Assembly: GCA_947446155.1 (NCBI GenBank)
Contig: CANFFZ010000002.1
Coordinates: forward strand, 1 to 54,174
Origin: Chloroflexota bacterium
GTDB taxonomy: Bacteria > Chloroflexota > Dehalococcoidia > UBA2979
Length of the DNA stretch: 54,174 bases
Reading direction: 5' to 3'
Part shown: in pieces, positions 26,736 through 34,890 of the stretch
Position numbering within the stretch: position 1 is the stretch's first letter
How the letters are laid out: the number at the start of each line of letters is the position of its first letter
Notes under the pieces: model-generated
What the model was told of the DNA's origin: nothing
Database searches by the model: none
The model's input: the letters and a program-made list of their open reading frames with translations, nothing else
Made by a program: the position numbers and the translations under genes

Positions 26736-28205
26736 CTAGACCAGGCTCAGCGCCGCCAGTTGGCCCGCTGTGGGCTCCGCGCAGCAGAACCACGACTCAG
26801 TGAGCCCGGGCACGTCTGGCCCCGCGTCGCGGACCGCAGGGCCCGGCCGACCCGCGACCGCGTACGCAGCAGTGCGCGCCCGCTCGAAGGTCACTGCGGC
26901 ATCCTCGTTGGCCTCAGCGGCGGCTTCAGCCATCGAGGCCAACCCGGCCTGGAGGGCGTCCACACGCGGATCGAGGGCGGTCCAAGTGTAGGTGAGCAAC
27001 GCGTTTTCGAAGGGGCCCAGGCGGCCCTCAGCGGCCAGCACGTCGTTCAGCGGGGAACCAGGCGGTAGGAGCAGTCGCAGGCCGTACTGGACGGGCTGCA
27101 CGGCCCGCTGTAGCCGCTGCTCGCCGATGAAGTCGAACATCTCGATCACGTCATCGAGGGTGGTCCACGGGGTGAACGCGACCCACGTCGGGCGCACGGG
27201 GAGGCCAGCCGCGCTCGTGAGGCGGAGCGCCTGTCGCATCTCCTCGACCGTGTGGCCCTTGTCGAGTCGTTCGAGGATGGCGTTGTTGCAAGACTCGAAG
27301 GCGCTCGTGATCCAGATCACGCCGAAGGCACGCAGGCGGGAGAGCACATAGGCGTGCTCCACGAGGTGCTCCACCTTCACGGTGACGTCGAAGGTGAGCG
27401 CCGGCCAGCGGCGGTGCGCCTCCTCGAGGCTCGCGAGGCTGTGCGGGACGGCGTTCAGGAAGTCCGGATCGCCGAAGGTGATGTGCTGCGCGCCCGCCTC
27501 GACCTGCTGGGCGATGTCGGCGTAGACAGTGTCCCGCTGCACGAGGCGGAGCGCGCCGCCGTACACCGGGGTGATCGGGCAGTGCTTGCAGGTGTGTGCG
27601 CAGCCGCGCGTTGCCTCCACGTACCCCGCCAGGTGCTCGCCGTCGGCACGGCGTACGCGGGCATACTCGTCGAGAGCTGGTAGCCCTCGACGGTCGGGGA
27701 CGGGGTATTGCTGACGGAGCAGCGAGGGCGCGCCGCCCGCGCCGGTGACGGCACCGGTCCGGTGCTCTGCGACCTGCTCGGCCACCTCGACCAGACCGGT
27801 CTCGTACTCCCCACCGATGACTTCGATGGCGTGGTGGCCGAGGTGTTCGGCGAGCGGTGAGGCGTATAGCCCGAAGCAGACGAGACGCGCGCCGATGTTC
27901 GCCTGCCGGATTGCCTCGGCGACCTGGAGGCCGATGCGGGCCGCCGTGTGCATCGGCACCGAGATCGCGACGAGGTCGACGTCGCGGATGGCGGCAGCCG
28001 CGAGCGGCTCCACAGCAACGTCGAGGGTACGCACGTCGTGGCCGGCGGCGCGCAGGGCGGCGGCAGCCGAGGCGAGTCCAAGCGGCTGGTGGCCGAGTTC
28101 GTAGGTGGAGATGAGCAGCACCCGCGCGCCGCCAGCGGGCGCTTCGATATGCGCACGCCCGGGGAGCGTGCCAAAAGCGAGCGGCTGGGGCGCTGGAGCG
28201 TTCAC
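26736..28205 (-). CDS. B12-binding radical SAM protein with CCAEP tail
   Basis: About 489 residues from the GTG at 28205. The N-terminal 110-150 residues look like a cobalamin-binding domain (LLISTYELGHQPLGLASAAAAL, VDLVAISVPMHTAAR). The radical SAM cluster motif is CAHTCKHC (Cys202, Cys206, Cys209), preceded by GYVEATRG. HITFGDPDFLN follows, as in B12-radical-SAM enzymes. The C-terminus carries WFCCAEP (Cys474-Cys475), the tail that names the CUAEP/CCAEP-tail radical SAM (seleno)protein family; related members have selenocysteine at one of these positions. Here both Cys codons are TGC. The tail probably serves as a redox or ligand site, and the reaction is unknown. Upstream lies the remnant of a peptide ABC permease on the other strand. 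Confidence 0.88.
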   Translation of the reverse strand: MNAPAPQPLAFGTLPGRAHIEAPAGGARVLLISTYELGHQPLGLASAAAALRAAGHDVRTLDVAVEPLAAAAIRDVDLVAISVPMHTAARIGLQVAEAIRQANIGARLVCFGLYASPLAEHLGHHAIEVIGGEYETGLVEVAEQVAEHRTGAVTGAGGAPSLLRQQYPVPDRRGLPALDEYARVRRADGEHLAGYVEATRGCAHTCKHCPITPVYGGALRLVQRDTVYADIAQQVEAGAQHITFGDPDFLNAVPHSLASLEEAHRRWPALTFDVTVKVEHLVEHAYVLSRLRAFGVIWITSAFESCNNAILERLDKGHTVEEMRQALRLTSAAGLPVRPTWVAFTPWTTLDDVIEMFDFIGEQRLQRAVQPVQYGLRLLLPPGSPLNDVLAAEGRLGPFENALLTYTWTALDPRVDALQAGLASMAEAAAEANEDAAVTFERARTAAYAVAGRPGPAVRDAGPDVPGLTESWFCCAEPTAGQLAALSLV

Positions 28206-28259
28206 GAAACCTCGAATCGCGCATAGCGATGTTATGCCACCGTCGCCGGGAGAATCCTC

Positions 28260-28619
28260 GGCGGGTACTATCGGTCCACGCGCAGATTCGTCGCCGCGTT
28301 GATCGAGGTGCTGGGCGCCGACTACGTGCGCACGGTGCGCTCGAAGGGGTTGGATGAGCGCGCGGTGGTGTGGCGGCACGGGCTGAGGAACGCGCTCGTG
28401 CCTGTGCTGACGCTGGCTGGGCCGGTGTTCGCGAACCTGATCGTCGGGTCGATCTTTGGTCTGCCGGGCGTGGGGTCGCTCTTCGTGACGTCGATCGCGC
28501 AGCGCGACTACGGCGTGATCATGGGCGTCACGCTGTTCTACGACGTCGTGGTCATCGCCGCGAACCTTGCCGTCGACCTCCTGTACCCGGTGATCGACCC
28601 TCGAGTGCGGCTCGCGTGA
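28260..28619 (+). pseudogene. dppB: 5'-truncated DppB/OppB-type ABC permease fragment
   Basis: Only the last third of a peptide/nickel-type permease remains. RRFVAALIEVLGADYVRTVRSKGLDERAVVWRHGLRNALVPVLT is the cytoplasmic EAA loop, followed by GPVFANLIVGSIFGLPGVGSLFV and a final helix before TGA at 28617-28619. About 200 N-terminal residues are missing. In-frame sequence upstream runs to a stop at 28224 through the 5' leader of the radical SAM gene, with no ATG. Gene loss or a rearrangement joined this piece to foreign upstream sequence. The following permease gene overlaps it (GTGA), as in intact dppBC operons. Confidence 0.82.
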
Positions 28620-29532
28620 GCGCGCGGGCGAGGCTCCGACGTGATCGTGCCTCGATGGCGGCGCTGGCGCTGATCGCTGCGCTTGCCCTCGTGGCGGTGT
28701 TCGCGGAGGCGGTCGCACCCTACGACTCCGCACGACAGTTCCTCGAGGCTGCGCCCGCCTCGAGGACGACGCTCAACCCGCTCGCGCCGCGTGAGACGGG
28801 GAAGTTCGAGGCGCCCAGCCGCGCACATGTCCTGGGTACCGACCAACTGGCGCGGGACATCTTCAGCCGGATGGTGATCGGACTGCGCATCTCTCTCGCG
28901 GCTGCGGCGATCTCGGTGGTGGTAGTGACGGCGCTCGGCGTGGGGATCGGGACGCTGGCGGTCGCGGGGCCTCGACGGCTGGACGGGGTGCTGATGCGGC
29001 TGACGGACCTTGCGTTCGCGTTCCCTGACCTGTTGCTCGTGATCCTGCTGCGCGCAGCGCTCGATGGTCTGCTCCGAGGCCGCAACGTGCCGCCCGAGGC
29101 GCCGCTGCTGCTGCTGTTCTTCGCGATTTCGATCACGGCATGGCCGACGATGGCGCGTCTGGTGCGCGGCCAGTTGCTGGCGATCCGGGTCACCGAGTAC
29201 GGCGTGGCCGCGAGGCCCTCGGCGCGTCGCCAGCAAGAGTGGCGTGGCGTCACTGGCTGCCGAACGTCCTCGGCCCTGTGGTCGTCGAGGCAACGTTCCT
29301 CGTGCCTCGCGTCGTGTTCGCGGAGGCGGCGTTGTCGTTCATCGGGATCGAGGCGGCGCCGCCGATGCCGAGCCTGGGCATCCTGATCGCGGAACACTTC
29401 GAGTTCGCGCGCGTGCAGTGGACAGCGCTGGCGTTCCTGGTCGGCCTGCTGGCGGTGTTGTTCCTCGCATTCCAGGTAGTAGGCGATGGCGTGCGCGCGT
29501 CGCTGGACCCGCGCACGCCCCGCACGCCGTAG
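28616..29532 (+). pseudogene. dppC: DppC/OppC-type ABC permease with a frameshift
   Basis: About 305 residues if one base is restored. The GTG at 28616 overlaps the dppB stop. MAALALIAALALVAVFAEAVAPYD is the first helix, followed by AHVLGTDQLARDIFSRMVIGLRISL (the OppC signature) and helices up to TEYGVAAR. The frame then breaks near 29213-29216. ALGASPARVAWRHWLPN (EAA loop), FAEAALSFIGIEAAPPMPSLG and the last helix continue in another frame to TAG at 29530-29532. Restoring one G in the run at the break (AGGGCCCTC) repairs it. With its partner truncated, this transporter is almost certainly not functional. No substrate-binding protein or ATPase gene is adjacent. Confidence 0.85.
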
Positions 29533-29572
29533 CGGGTGGCTTCCGCTAAGATTCGAGCGCTGGAGGTGGTGT

Positions 29573-29980
29573 ATGCGATTCATTGTGGCGTGGGACGGTT
29601 CAGACGATGCGCAGGCCTCGCTGCGTCAGGCGCAGGCGCTGGCGAGCACCGGAGGCCAGGTAGACCTCGTCCATGTGCTGAACCCGCTTATCGATGCCAG
29701 CGATGTGCAGGCACCCTCCACGCGCGAAGCGATGGTCATCGTCAAAGAGCGCGCCGAGACCGCGATGGCAGCCCTGGCTGGCGGCGCCGGCCAGCACGTC
29801 GTGGTCCTCGAGCACGGCGAGGATGTCCCCGGGCGCTTCCTGGCAGAAGCCTCACGTCTACAGGCGGACATCGTCGTGATTGCGAGCCGCAGGGCGACCG
29901 GCATCCGCGGCAGCCTTGGGTCGATCGCGCAGCAGGTGCTGCAGGACTCGATGCTGCCCGTGCTCGTCGTGCGCGCGTAG
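29573..29980 (+). CDS. Universal stress protein (UspA family)
   Basis: 135 residues, single Usp domain. MRFIVAWDGSDDAQASLRQA is the first strand with the Asp that contacts ATP. VDLVHVLN and the C-terminal ASRRATGIRGSLGSIAQQVL carry the G-x2-G-x(8-9)-G/S nucleotide loop, and MLPVLVVRA is the last strand. The ATG lies behind TGGAGGTGG. ATP-binding stress proteins of this type accumulate under starvation; the target is unknown. It is monocistronic, 40 bp after the broken permease. Confidence 0.9.
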   Translation: MRFIVAWDGSDDAQASLRQAQALASTGGQVDLVHVLNPLIDASDVQAPSTREAMVIVKERAETAMAALAGGAGQHVVVLEHGEDVPGRFLAEASRLQADIVVIASRRATGIRGSLGSIAQQVLQDSMLPVLVVRA

Positions 29981-30027
29981 CCTCGATCCCAGTCGGCCTT
30001 GCGGACGCCGGGCGACTGCCTTTGTGC

Positions 30028-31296
30028 CTACCCGTGTATGTCGGCGTCTTCCTCGTGGACGACGCCCGGATCGCGTGCGGTTTTGCGGGCACTGCGCCAG
30101 AGATGTGCGACCTCGTGTCGCTCCTTCACGAAGATGTAGACGGCCAGGATGATGTAGATCGTCCCCGCGACGCGCCTCACGTCCGAGGAGGTCAGCACCG
30201 ACTCACCGAGGATCTCGAACGGGAGAGGCACTTCAACGGCTGAGAGTACGAACTGGATGGTGAACAGGCCAAGCAGCAGCAAGGCCTCACGCCGGGCCAG
30301 ACTCAGGCTGAGGAGGACGGCGACGGCGAACGCGGACTGCGCGGCCGTCAGGTACAACTCCTCGACTTCGCGGACGTCGAGGGGGATGCCGTGCCAGGTC
30401 TCGCCGGAGATCGCGTAGGCGACCGGCAGGCCGCCAATGAGCAGCGTCCACTGGTTCACCTTCGACGAGAGCAACGCCCCCATCGCGACGGCGGCACGGC
30501 CGCGCCACGCCAGAATACCGGCGACGAGGAACTCCGGCGCTTCCGAGGCGAACGGCGCGAGCCACTGCACCAATGTGAACTCATCGATGCCCAGCGTGGT
30601 GCCACTGTGGATTAAACCCTCGGCGAAGCGCTCGGCGGACGCAACGATCGAGACCGCCGCGATGATGAACAGGCCCGCGATTGCGGCGCGGCGTGGCCCT
30701 CGGCGCATCCCACCGATGAGGCGGGCCGGGCCGACCAGTTCGGGCTGCTCGGACGGCGCGCGCATGATGATGCTGACGTACACGACGAAGATCGAGGCGA
30801 ACACGAAGGTGTCGAACAGCGTGATCGAGCCGCGCAGCATCGTGGTGAACGACCAGAGGGTCGCCACGGCGAGCGCGATGACCTCGACGCTGTACGCACG
30901 CTCGAGGCGGAGGTCACGGCCTCGGTTCTTGATCCAGAAGAGGAAGAAGATCAGCGGCCATGCCACGCCGATGAGCAGGCGGTTCGCGCCGGTCATGTTC
31001 GCGACTGCGAACGGTGCGTACGCGGAGTCCTGACCGGCCTTCCACGCGAACGTCATGTCGACGGCGTACTCCGGCAGCACCGCGATCAGTGCCACGAACG
31101 CGACTGCGAGGCCCTGCGCGATCTCGGTCTCGGACGCCTCAGCGGTCCACGCGAGGAGGAAGGCGGAGGAGACGATCGCCAGGCCGAAGAGGGCGGTGTC
31201 TGGGAGCGTGCCGAGGTGTGTGCTAGTGACCCTGAGGAACACGCCCGGCAGAGTACCCGCGAGGGCGATGACGATGGCGGCGCGCGCAGACAGCAC
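30028..31296 (-). CDS. Sodium/calcium exchanger family (CaCA) membrane protein
   Basis: 422 residues with about ten transmembrane helices. The two inverted alpha-repeats are visible: AVLPEYAVDMTFAWKAG ... FAVANMTGANRLLIGVAWP, and WLAPFASEAPEFLVAGILAWRG ... MGALLSSKVNQWTLLIGG. These repeats form the ion path in this superfamily, with Glu/Asn/Ser ligands. It should exchange a divalent cation or H+ against Na+. The GTG at 31296 follows AAGGGGA. The leader upstream holds a long-range inverted repeat and the gene lies downstream of btuF on the same strand. Confidence 0.9.
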   Translation of the reverse strand: MLSARAAIVIALAGTLPGVFLRVTSTHLGTLPDTALFGLAIVSSAFLLAWTAEASETEIAQGLAVAFVALIAVLPEYAVDMTFAWKAGQDSAYAPFAVANMTGANRLLIGVAWPLIFFLFWIKNRGRDLRLERAYSVEVIALAVATLWSFTTMLRGSITLFDTFVFASIFVVYVSIIMRAPSEQPELVGPARLIGGMRRGPRRAAIAGLFIIAAVSIVASAERFAEGLIHSGTTLGIDEFTLVQWLAPFASEAPEFLVAGILAWRGRAAVAMGALLSSKVNQWTLLIGGLPVAYAISGETWHGIPLDVREVEELYLTAAQSAFAVAVLLSLSLARREALLLLGLFTIQFVLSAVEVPLPFEILGESVLTSSDVRRVAGTIYIILAVYIFVKERHEVAHLWRSARKTARDPGVVHEEDADIHG

Positions 31297-31361
31297 GGTG
31301 AGTCCCCTTCAGCCCGTCACTCCTAAAGGGCCTCCGCGATGATGCTGTTTTTTTAGCTTGC

Positions 31362-31408
31362 GCGCATCCTTCGCGGTTATCACCAGCCTGAGATTGCGCT
31401 GGATGCGC
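31362..31408 (-). promoter_or_regulatory. Structured leader upstream of the cation exchanger
   Basis: GCGCATCC at 31362-31369 and its exact complement at 31401-31408 can pair over a 31-nt loop, about 65 nt before the exchanger start. Downstream on the minus strand comes a run of seven A. It does not read as a terminator, and I could not match it to a known ion riboswitch. Confidence 0.3.
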
Positions 31409-31491
31409 CATTCCCGCGTCACGATCGGGCTTCTTCGGTGTTAGTGCTCGGTGGGATCGTCAACCGAGGTGACTGGCTGAGGTGTCAGCGT

Positions 31492-32448
31492 TTACCGGAA
31501 GCGCTCGGGGTAGAGCAGCCGACCGATCTCCTCCAGCGCCAGCACTATCCGCGGCCCCGGGCGATTGCCGATGTTCGGGTCAATCGGGTAGACCTTTCCA
31601 TCCTTGACCGCGCTGATCGAGGTCCACCCGGGCCGCTTCCGCAGCGTCTCCAGGCTCTGCCCCGCGCTCGAAGCGTCCGCGAGGAAGATGACCTGCGGGT
31701 CGCGGGAGATCACGGCCTCCGCCGTCAACTGCGGGTAGTCGGTCGCCGCGCCGCTCGCAACGTTCTTCGCCTTGAGGAGTGTGAGGATGGAGCCAATGAA
31801 GGTCTTGTCGCCCGCCGAGACGAGCGAGTCGCTCAGTTCGTAGAACGCGCGCGGGCCCTCGGCGACTGGTGCCACCTTCACCTTGACGGCCTCGATACGC
31901 GCACGCATGCCATTCGCCACCTGGTCAGCCTCCGCCGCGTGGCCGGTCAGGTGCCCCCACATCCGTACGTTCTCCATGATCGCGTCGAGGGAGTCCGCCT
32001 CGGGTGTGTAAAAGACAGGCAGGCCAGCGCTGCGGAACCGCTCGACGGAGGTGCGCTGGGCGCGAGACATGATGACGAGGTCGGGGTTCAGCGACAGGGC
32101 GCTCTCGACGTCCGGGCTGGTGTATTTCACCCGTTGCTTCAGCGCCTTCGCTTCCGCTGGGTAGTCGGAGAACTGGTCAGCGGCGATGACCTGTGGCCCC
32201 GCGCCGATGGCGAAGAGGATCTCTGTGACGCCGGGTGAGAACGAGATGATTGCGCGCGGTTGCTTCGCCAGCGTGAGGGGCTTCCCCTCCTGGTCGCTCA
32301 CCGTGACCGGGAACGTTGAGGGTGGAGTCGTGGCACTTGCCGCGACCGTCGCCTCGGGTGTCGCGGTGGCTGGTACGGAGTCGCCGCAAGCGACGGCGAG
32401 GCCAGCGACGAGCGCAAGAAGGATCGGGAGCAGCGTGCGTAACTTCAT
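31492..32448 (-). CDS. btuF: Cobalamin-type ABC substrate-binding lipoprotein (BtuF-like)
   Basis: 318 residues. Signal peptide with lipobox LAVAC at Cys21, short Ala/Thr linker, then a class III (TroA/BtuF-fold) periplasmic-binding domain. Family marks are RAIISFSPGVTEILFAIGAGPQVIAADQFSDYPAEAKAL, SPDVESALSLNPDLVIM and GWTSISAVKDGKVYPIDP. Siderophore binders share this fold, but the cobalamin riboswitch in the leader makes B12 or a corrinoid the probable ligand. The ATG at 32448 lies 6 bases after GGAGGTG, which the hairpin at 32453-32475 can hide. No BtuC or BtuD partner is adjacent. Confidence 0.9.
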   Translation of the reverse strand: MKLRTLLPILLALVAGLAVACGDSVPATATPEATVAASATTPPSTFPVTVSDQEGKPLTLAKQPRAIISFSPGVTEILFAIGAGPQVIAADQFSDYPAEAKALKQRVKYTSPDVESALSLNPDLVIMSRAQRTSVERFRSAGLPVFYTPEADSLDAIMENVRMWGHLTGHAAEADQVANGMRARIEAVKVKVAPVAEGPRAFYELSDSLVSAGDKTFIGSILTLLKAKNVASGAATDYPQLTAEAVISRDPQVIFLADASSAGQSLETLRKRPGWTSISAVKDGKVYPIDPNIGNRPGPRIVLALEEIGRLLYPERFR

Positions 32449-32452
32449 GGTC

Positions 32453-32475
32453 ACACCTCCGGTCGCGCGAGGTGT
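32453..32475 (-). promoter_or_regulatory. Shine-Dalgarno-sequestering hairpin of btuF
   Basis: On the minus strand ACACCTC pairs with GAGGTGT (32469-32475 with 32453-32459), 9-nt loop. The GAGGTG ribosome binding site of btuF is in the second arm, 6 bases from the ATG. It lies about 70 nt after the cobalamin aptamer and is a natural expression platform for translational control. Confidence 0.65.
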
Positions 32476-32544
32476 CTAGGGCCGCGTGAGAAACCGATGG
32501 GCGTCCCACTCCTGCCTTCGCCTGTCCTCGCAGGTCGATAAGTA

Positions 32545-32640
32545 CGCGCGGGCCGGTGCTCTGACTTCCCTCGATGAGGGTCACAGTTGCGGGACAGCGT
32601 CGGTCTTGCACCGACTTCTCCGGGGGCCACGTCCTTTTAC
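32545..32640 (-). promoter_or_regulatory. Cobalamin riboswitch aptamer
   Basis: On the minus strand the conserved order GGTGCAA, then CCGACGCTGTCCCGCAACTG (B12-box-like core), then GTGA, then GTCAGAGCACCGGCC is clear. This is the adenosylcobalamin riboswitch signature. It sits about 100 nt before the btuF start. Binding of cobalamin should favour the hairpin that hides the btuF ribosome binding site. Edges are approximate. Confidence 0.88.
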
Positions 32641-32688
32641 TGTATGCGCGTCCGGAAGCCGCGGGCAACCGGTGCCTAAACTCGATGG

Positions 32689-33510
32689 ATGGAGCGCGAT
32701 ACGCCCGACCCCGCCTCGCTGACCGTCGCCGCGCTGCTCGACGACGTCGAGGGCGCGGGTGCCGCCGACGGCCTGGCGGAGCGCCTGCGGGCGGGCAGTG
32801 AGCGCGCCGCGATTGCATTCGCGGAGCCAGACGCTGGCAGCGACCTCGCGTCGTCGAGGTTGAACGCGGTCCGCGAGGGTGACGTCTGGGTGCTCAACGG
32901 CCAGAAGAAGTACATCGTCGGTGGTGCGGATGCCGGCCACCTGTTCGTCCTGGCCAAGACCGACATCGACGCCCCCGGCGATCGAGGGCTGACGGCGTTC
33001 CTGCTCCCTCGCGATGCGGGCGTGACCTCCCAGACGATCCTCGATGTCCTTGGCCGGCCCGCGTTCGACAAGATCTTCCTGGAGGATGTGCGGCTGCCAC
33101 GTTCGGCTCGCCTCGGTGACGAGGGGCGCGGTTGGCTGATCGGCGAGCGCGCTCGCGAGGCGTGGCTCGCTCCGGTGACGGCGCAGCGGCTGGCGGGACT
33201 TCGCGCCTCACGGCCGGCGAGCCGCGTCGACGACGGGGGCGCCTCACGGGCGCGGGCAGCCGAGGTGGCGACGGCGGTCGAGGTGGCGGCAGGACTGCTG
33301 GAGGCGGGACGGACGCGTGAGGCGCACCTCGTGGCGGTCGCGGCGGAGCAGCGCCTCTGGTGCACTGGGGACGGCCTCGCGAGCGGCCTGCGCTCGGCGG
33401 GTGGTGACGGGCCAGTCGAGCGTGGGGTGGACGCTCAGGCCGGTGGCGTCGCGCACGCGCCGCTGGAGGTGCATCGAAACGCCCTCGCGCACGACCTCGG
33501 ACTGCCGTAG
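32689..33510 (+). CDS. Shortened acyl-CoA-dehydrogenase-like protein, probably non-catalytic
   Basis: 273 residues, against 380-400 in normal family members. The N-terminal helical domain is missing. The middle FAD/substrate beta-domain is clear (FAEPDAGSDLASSRLNAVREGDVWVLNGQKKYIVGGADAGHLFVLAKTD, FDKIFLEDVRLP). The C-terminal helical domain is compressed and divergent, ending VHRNALAHDLGLP where the family has I.RN.iA..LGL. The usual catalytic Glu motif is not seen. The ATG at 32689 has only weak ribosome-binding sequence. It may be a decaying gene or a flavin- or acyl-CoA-binding protein. It diverges from the cobalamin riboswitch. Confidence 0.7.
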   Translation: MERDTPDPASLTVAALLDDVEGAGAADGLAERLRAGSERAAIAFAEPDAGSDLASSRLNAVREGDVWVLNGQKKYIVGGADAGHLFVLAKTDIDAPGDRGLTAFLLPRDAGVTSQTILDVLGRPAFDKIFLEDVRLPRSARLGDEGRGWLIGERAREAWLAPVTAQRLAGLRASRPASRVDDGGASRARAAEVATAVEVAAGLLEAGRTREAHLVAVAAEQRLWCTGDGLASGLRSAGGDGPVERGVDAQAGGVAHAPLEVHRNALAHDLGLP

Positions 33511-33517
33511 TCCCACG

Positions 33518-34090
33518 CTAGTTCTGCGAGGTGTCGGTGCCGGAGAAGGCGTAGAGCGAGTAGCGCGGATGGCGGCGCAGCACCTCGCGCCAGAGGGTGT
33601 GTGGCTCCGTGGTGAACACGTCTGCCGCACGGCTCTGCACCACGAACCAGGCATCCTCGCGGATCTCCCGGTCGAGTTGCTGCGCGTCCCACCCGGACGA
33701 GCCGGCGAAGATGCGAACCGACTCGATACTGGGCGGGAGCGCTGGCGGCTCCGCGCGCATGTCGATGAGCCCGACCGGGCCCTGCACCGGCGTCCAACCC
33801 GACCGCCGGCCGCCGGTGGCCGCAGCCTCGAGATCGAGGCCGAGCGCGAGCGCGCTGGTGCGCCGGACTGGTCCGCCGTCGAACAGCACCGGCGGTGCAG
33901 CACAGCGCTCCGACCACTCCGGGATGATCTCGATCGCGGCGGTCTCGAGGGGGCGGTTGAGGATCACGCCGAATGCACCCTCCGCGTCGTGGCGGCAGAG
34001 CAGCACCACCGTGCCCGCGAAGTTCGGGTCGGTGAGGAGCGGCGTCGCGACGAGCAGGCGACCCCGGAGCGAGGGGCGATCCTTCGGCAT
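33518..34090 (-). CDS. YqgE/AlgH family protein (UPF0301)
   Basis: 190 residues. RLLVATPLLTDPNFAGTVVLLCRHDAEGAFGVILNRPLE is the family opening. VLFDGGPVRRTSALAL, VRIFAGSSGWDAQQLDREI and WFVVQSRAADVF complete the fold. The biochemical role of this family is unknown; AlgH was first noted as an alginate regulator. It lies at the end of the minus-strand run that contains the thiamine transporter, separated from the ATPase gene by 35 bp. Confidence 0.9.
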   Translation of the reverse strand: MPKDRPSLRGRLLVATPLLTDPNFAGTVVLLCRHDAEGAFGVILNRPLETAAIEIIPEWSERCAAPPVLFDGGPVRRTSALALGLDLEAAATGGRRSGWTPVQGPVGLIDMRAEPPALPPSIESVRIFAGSSGWDAQQLDREIREDAWFVVQSRAADVFTTEPHTLWREVLRRHPRYSLYAFSGTDTSQN

Positions 34091-34125
34091 ACGGGCATCA
34101 TCGTCCGGTGGCGGAGCCTCGTCAC

Positions 34126-34878
34126 CTATCCCGGGTTGGGCCCTTCGAGTGCCCGTAGCAGGTGGGCTTTCAGCGCCGTGAACTCAGGTGAGGTGAGCGT
34201 GGTGGCGTCGCGCGGTCGCGCCAGGCTCACCTCGACGCGGTCGACGATCCGGCCGGGGCGCGGGGACATCACGTAGACCGTGTCGGCGAGCGTCAGCGCC
34301 TCCTCGATGTCGTGTGTGACGAGCAGCACGGTCCGAGGTTCCTCTGCCAGCACACCTTGCAGCCAGCCCTGCATTTCGCGGCGGGTGATCGCGTCCAGCG
34401 CGCCAAACGGTTCATCGAGCAGCAGCGTGTCGCGCGGCGCAAGGAAGGTGCGCAGCAGCGCCAGCCGTTGCCGCATCCCCCCCGACAGCTGCGCCGGCCA
34501 GGCCCGCTCGAACCCCGCGAGGCCGAAGCGCCCGAGCAGCGCCTGCGCCCGCTCACGTGCCTCGGCTCGTGGGACGCCCGCGAGTTCCGCGGCGAACGTG
34601 GCATTGCCGAGGACGCGCCGCCACGGAAGCAAGAGGTCTCGCTGGGGCATGTAGGCCACGCTGCTCGCCAGCGCCTCGCCCGCTGTGGGGCGGACGAGGC
34701 CAGCGAGTGCGCGGAGCAGCGTGCTCTTGCCACACCCGGACGGCCCCAGCAGCATCGCGAACTCCCCCGGCGCGACCGCGAGGTCGACACCATCGAGTGC
34801 GACGACTGGCGGACGGCCCGCATAGGTGAGCGAGAGCCCGCGCACCTCGATGGCGCGTCCGTCCGGCATGCTGCTCAC
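34126..34878 (-). CDS. thiZ: ABC transporter ATP-binding protein (ThiZ/SsuB-type)
   Basis: 250 residues. Walker A is GPSGCGKST at 45-53, the signature is LSGGMRQR, Walker B is TLLLDEPFGALD and the H-loop is THDIEEAL. Q-loop MPQRDLLLPWR is typical of the nitrate/taurine/pyrimidine-precursor transporters. It energises the thiamine-precursor importer, together with the binding protein and permease immediately upstream. The start may be the GTG at 34878 or the ATG at 34869. Confidence 0.92.
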   Translation of the reverse strand: MSSMPDGRAIEVRGLSLTYAGRPPVVALDGVDLAVAPGEFAMLLGPSGCGKSTLLRALAGLVRPTAGEALASSVAYMPQRDLLLPWRRVLGNATFAAELAGVPRAEARERAQALLGRFGLAGFERAWPAQLSGGMRQRLALLRTFLAPRDTLLLDEPFGALDAITRREMQGWLQGVLAEEPRTVLLVTHDIEEALTLADTVYVMSPRPGRIVDRVEVSLARPRDATTLTSPEFTALKAHLLRALEGPNPG

Positions 34879-34890
34879 CGCGGCCTCGGA

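Noticed and set aside
27584..27602. Reading the radical SAM Cys region as an assembly artefact
   Set aside because: The CxxxCxxC spacing is exact and flanked by conserved sequence, so the gene is intact.
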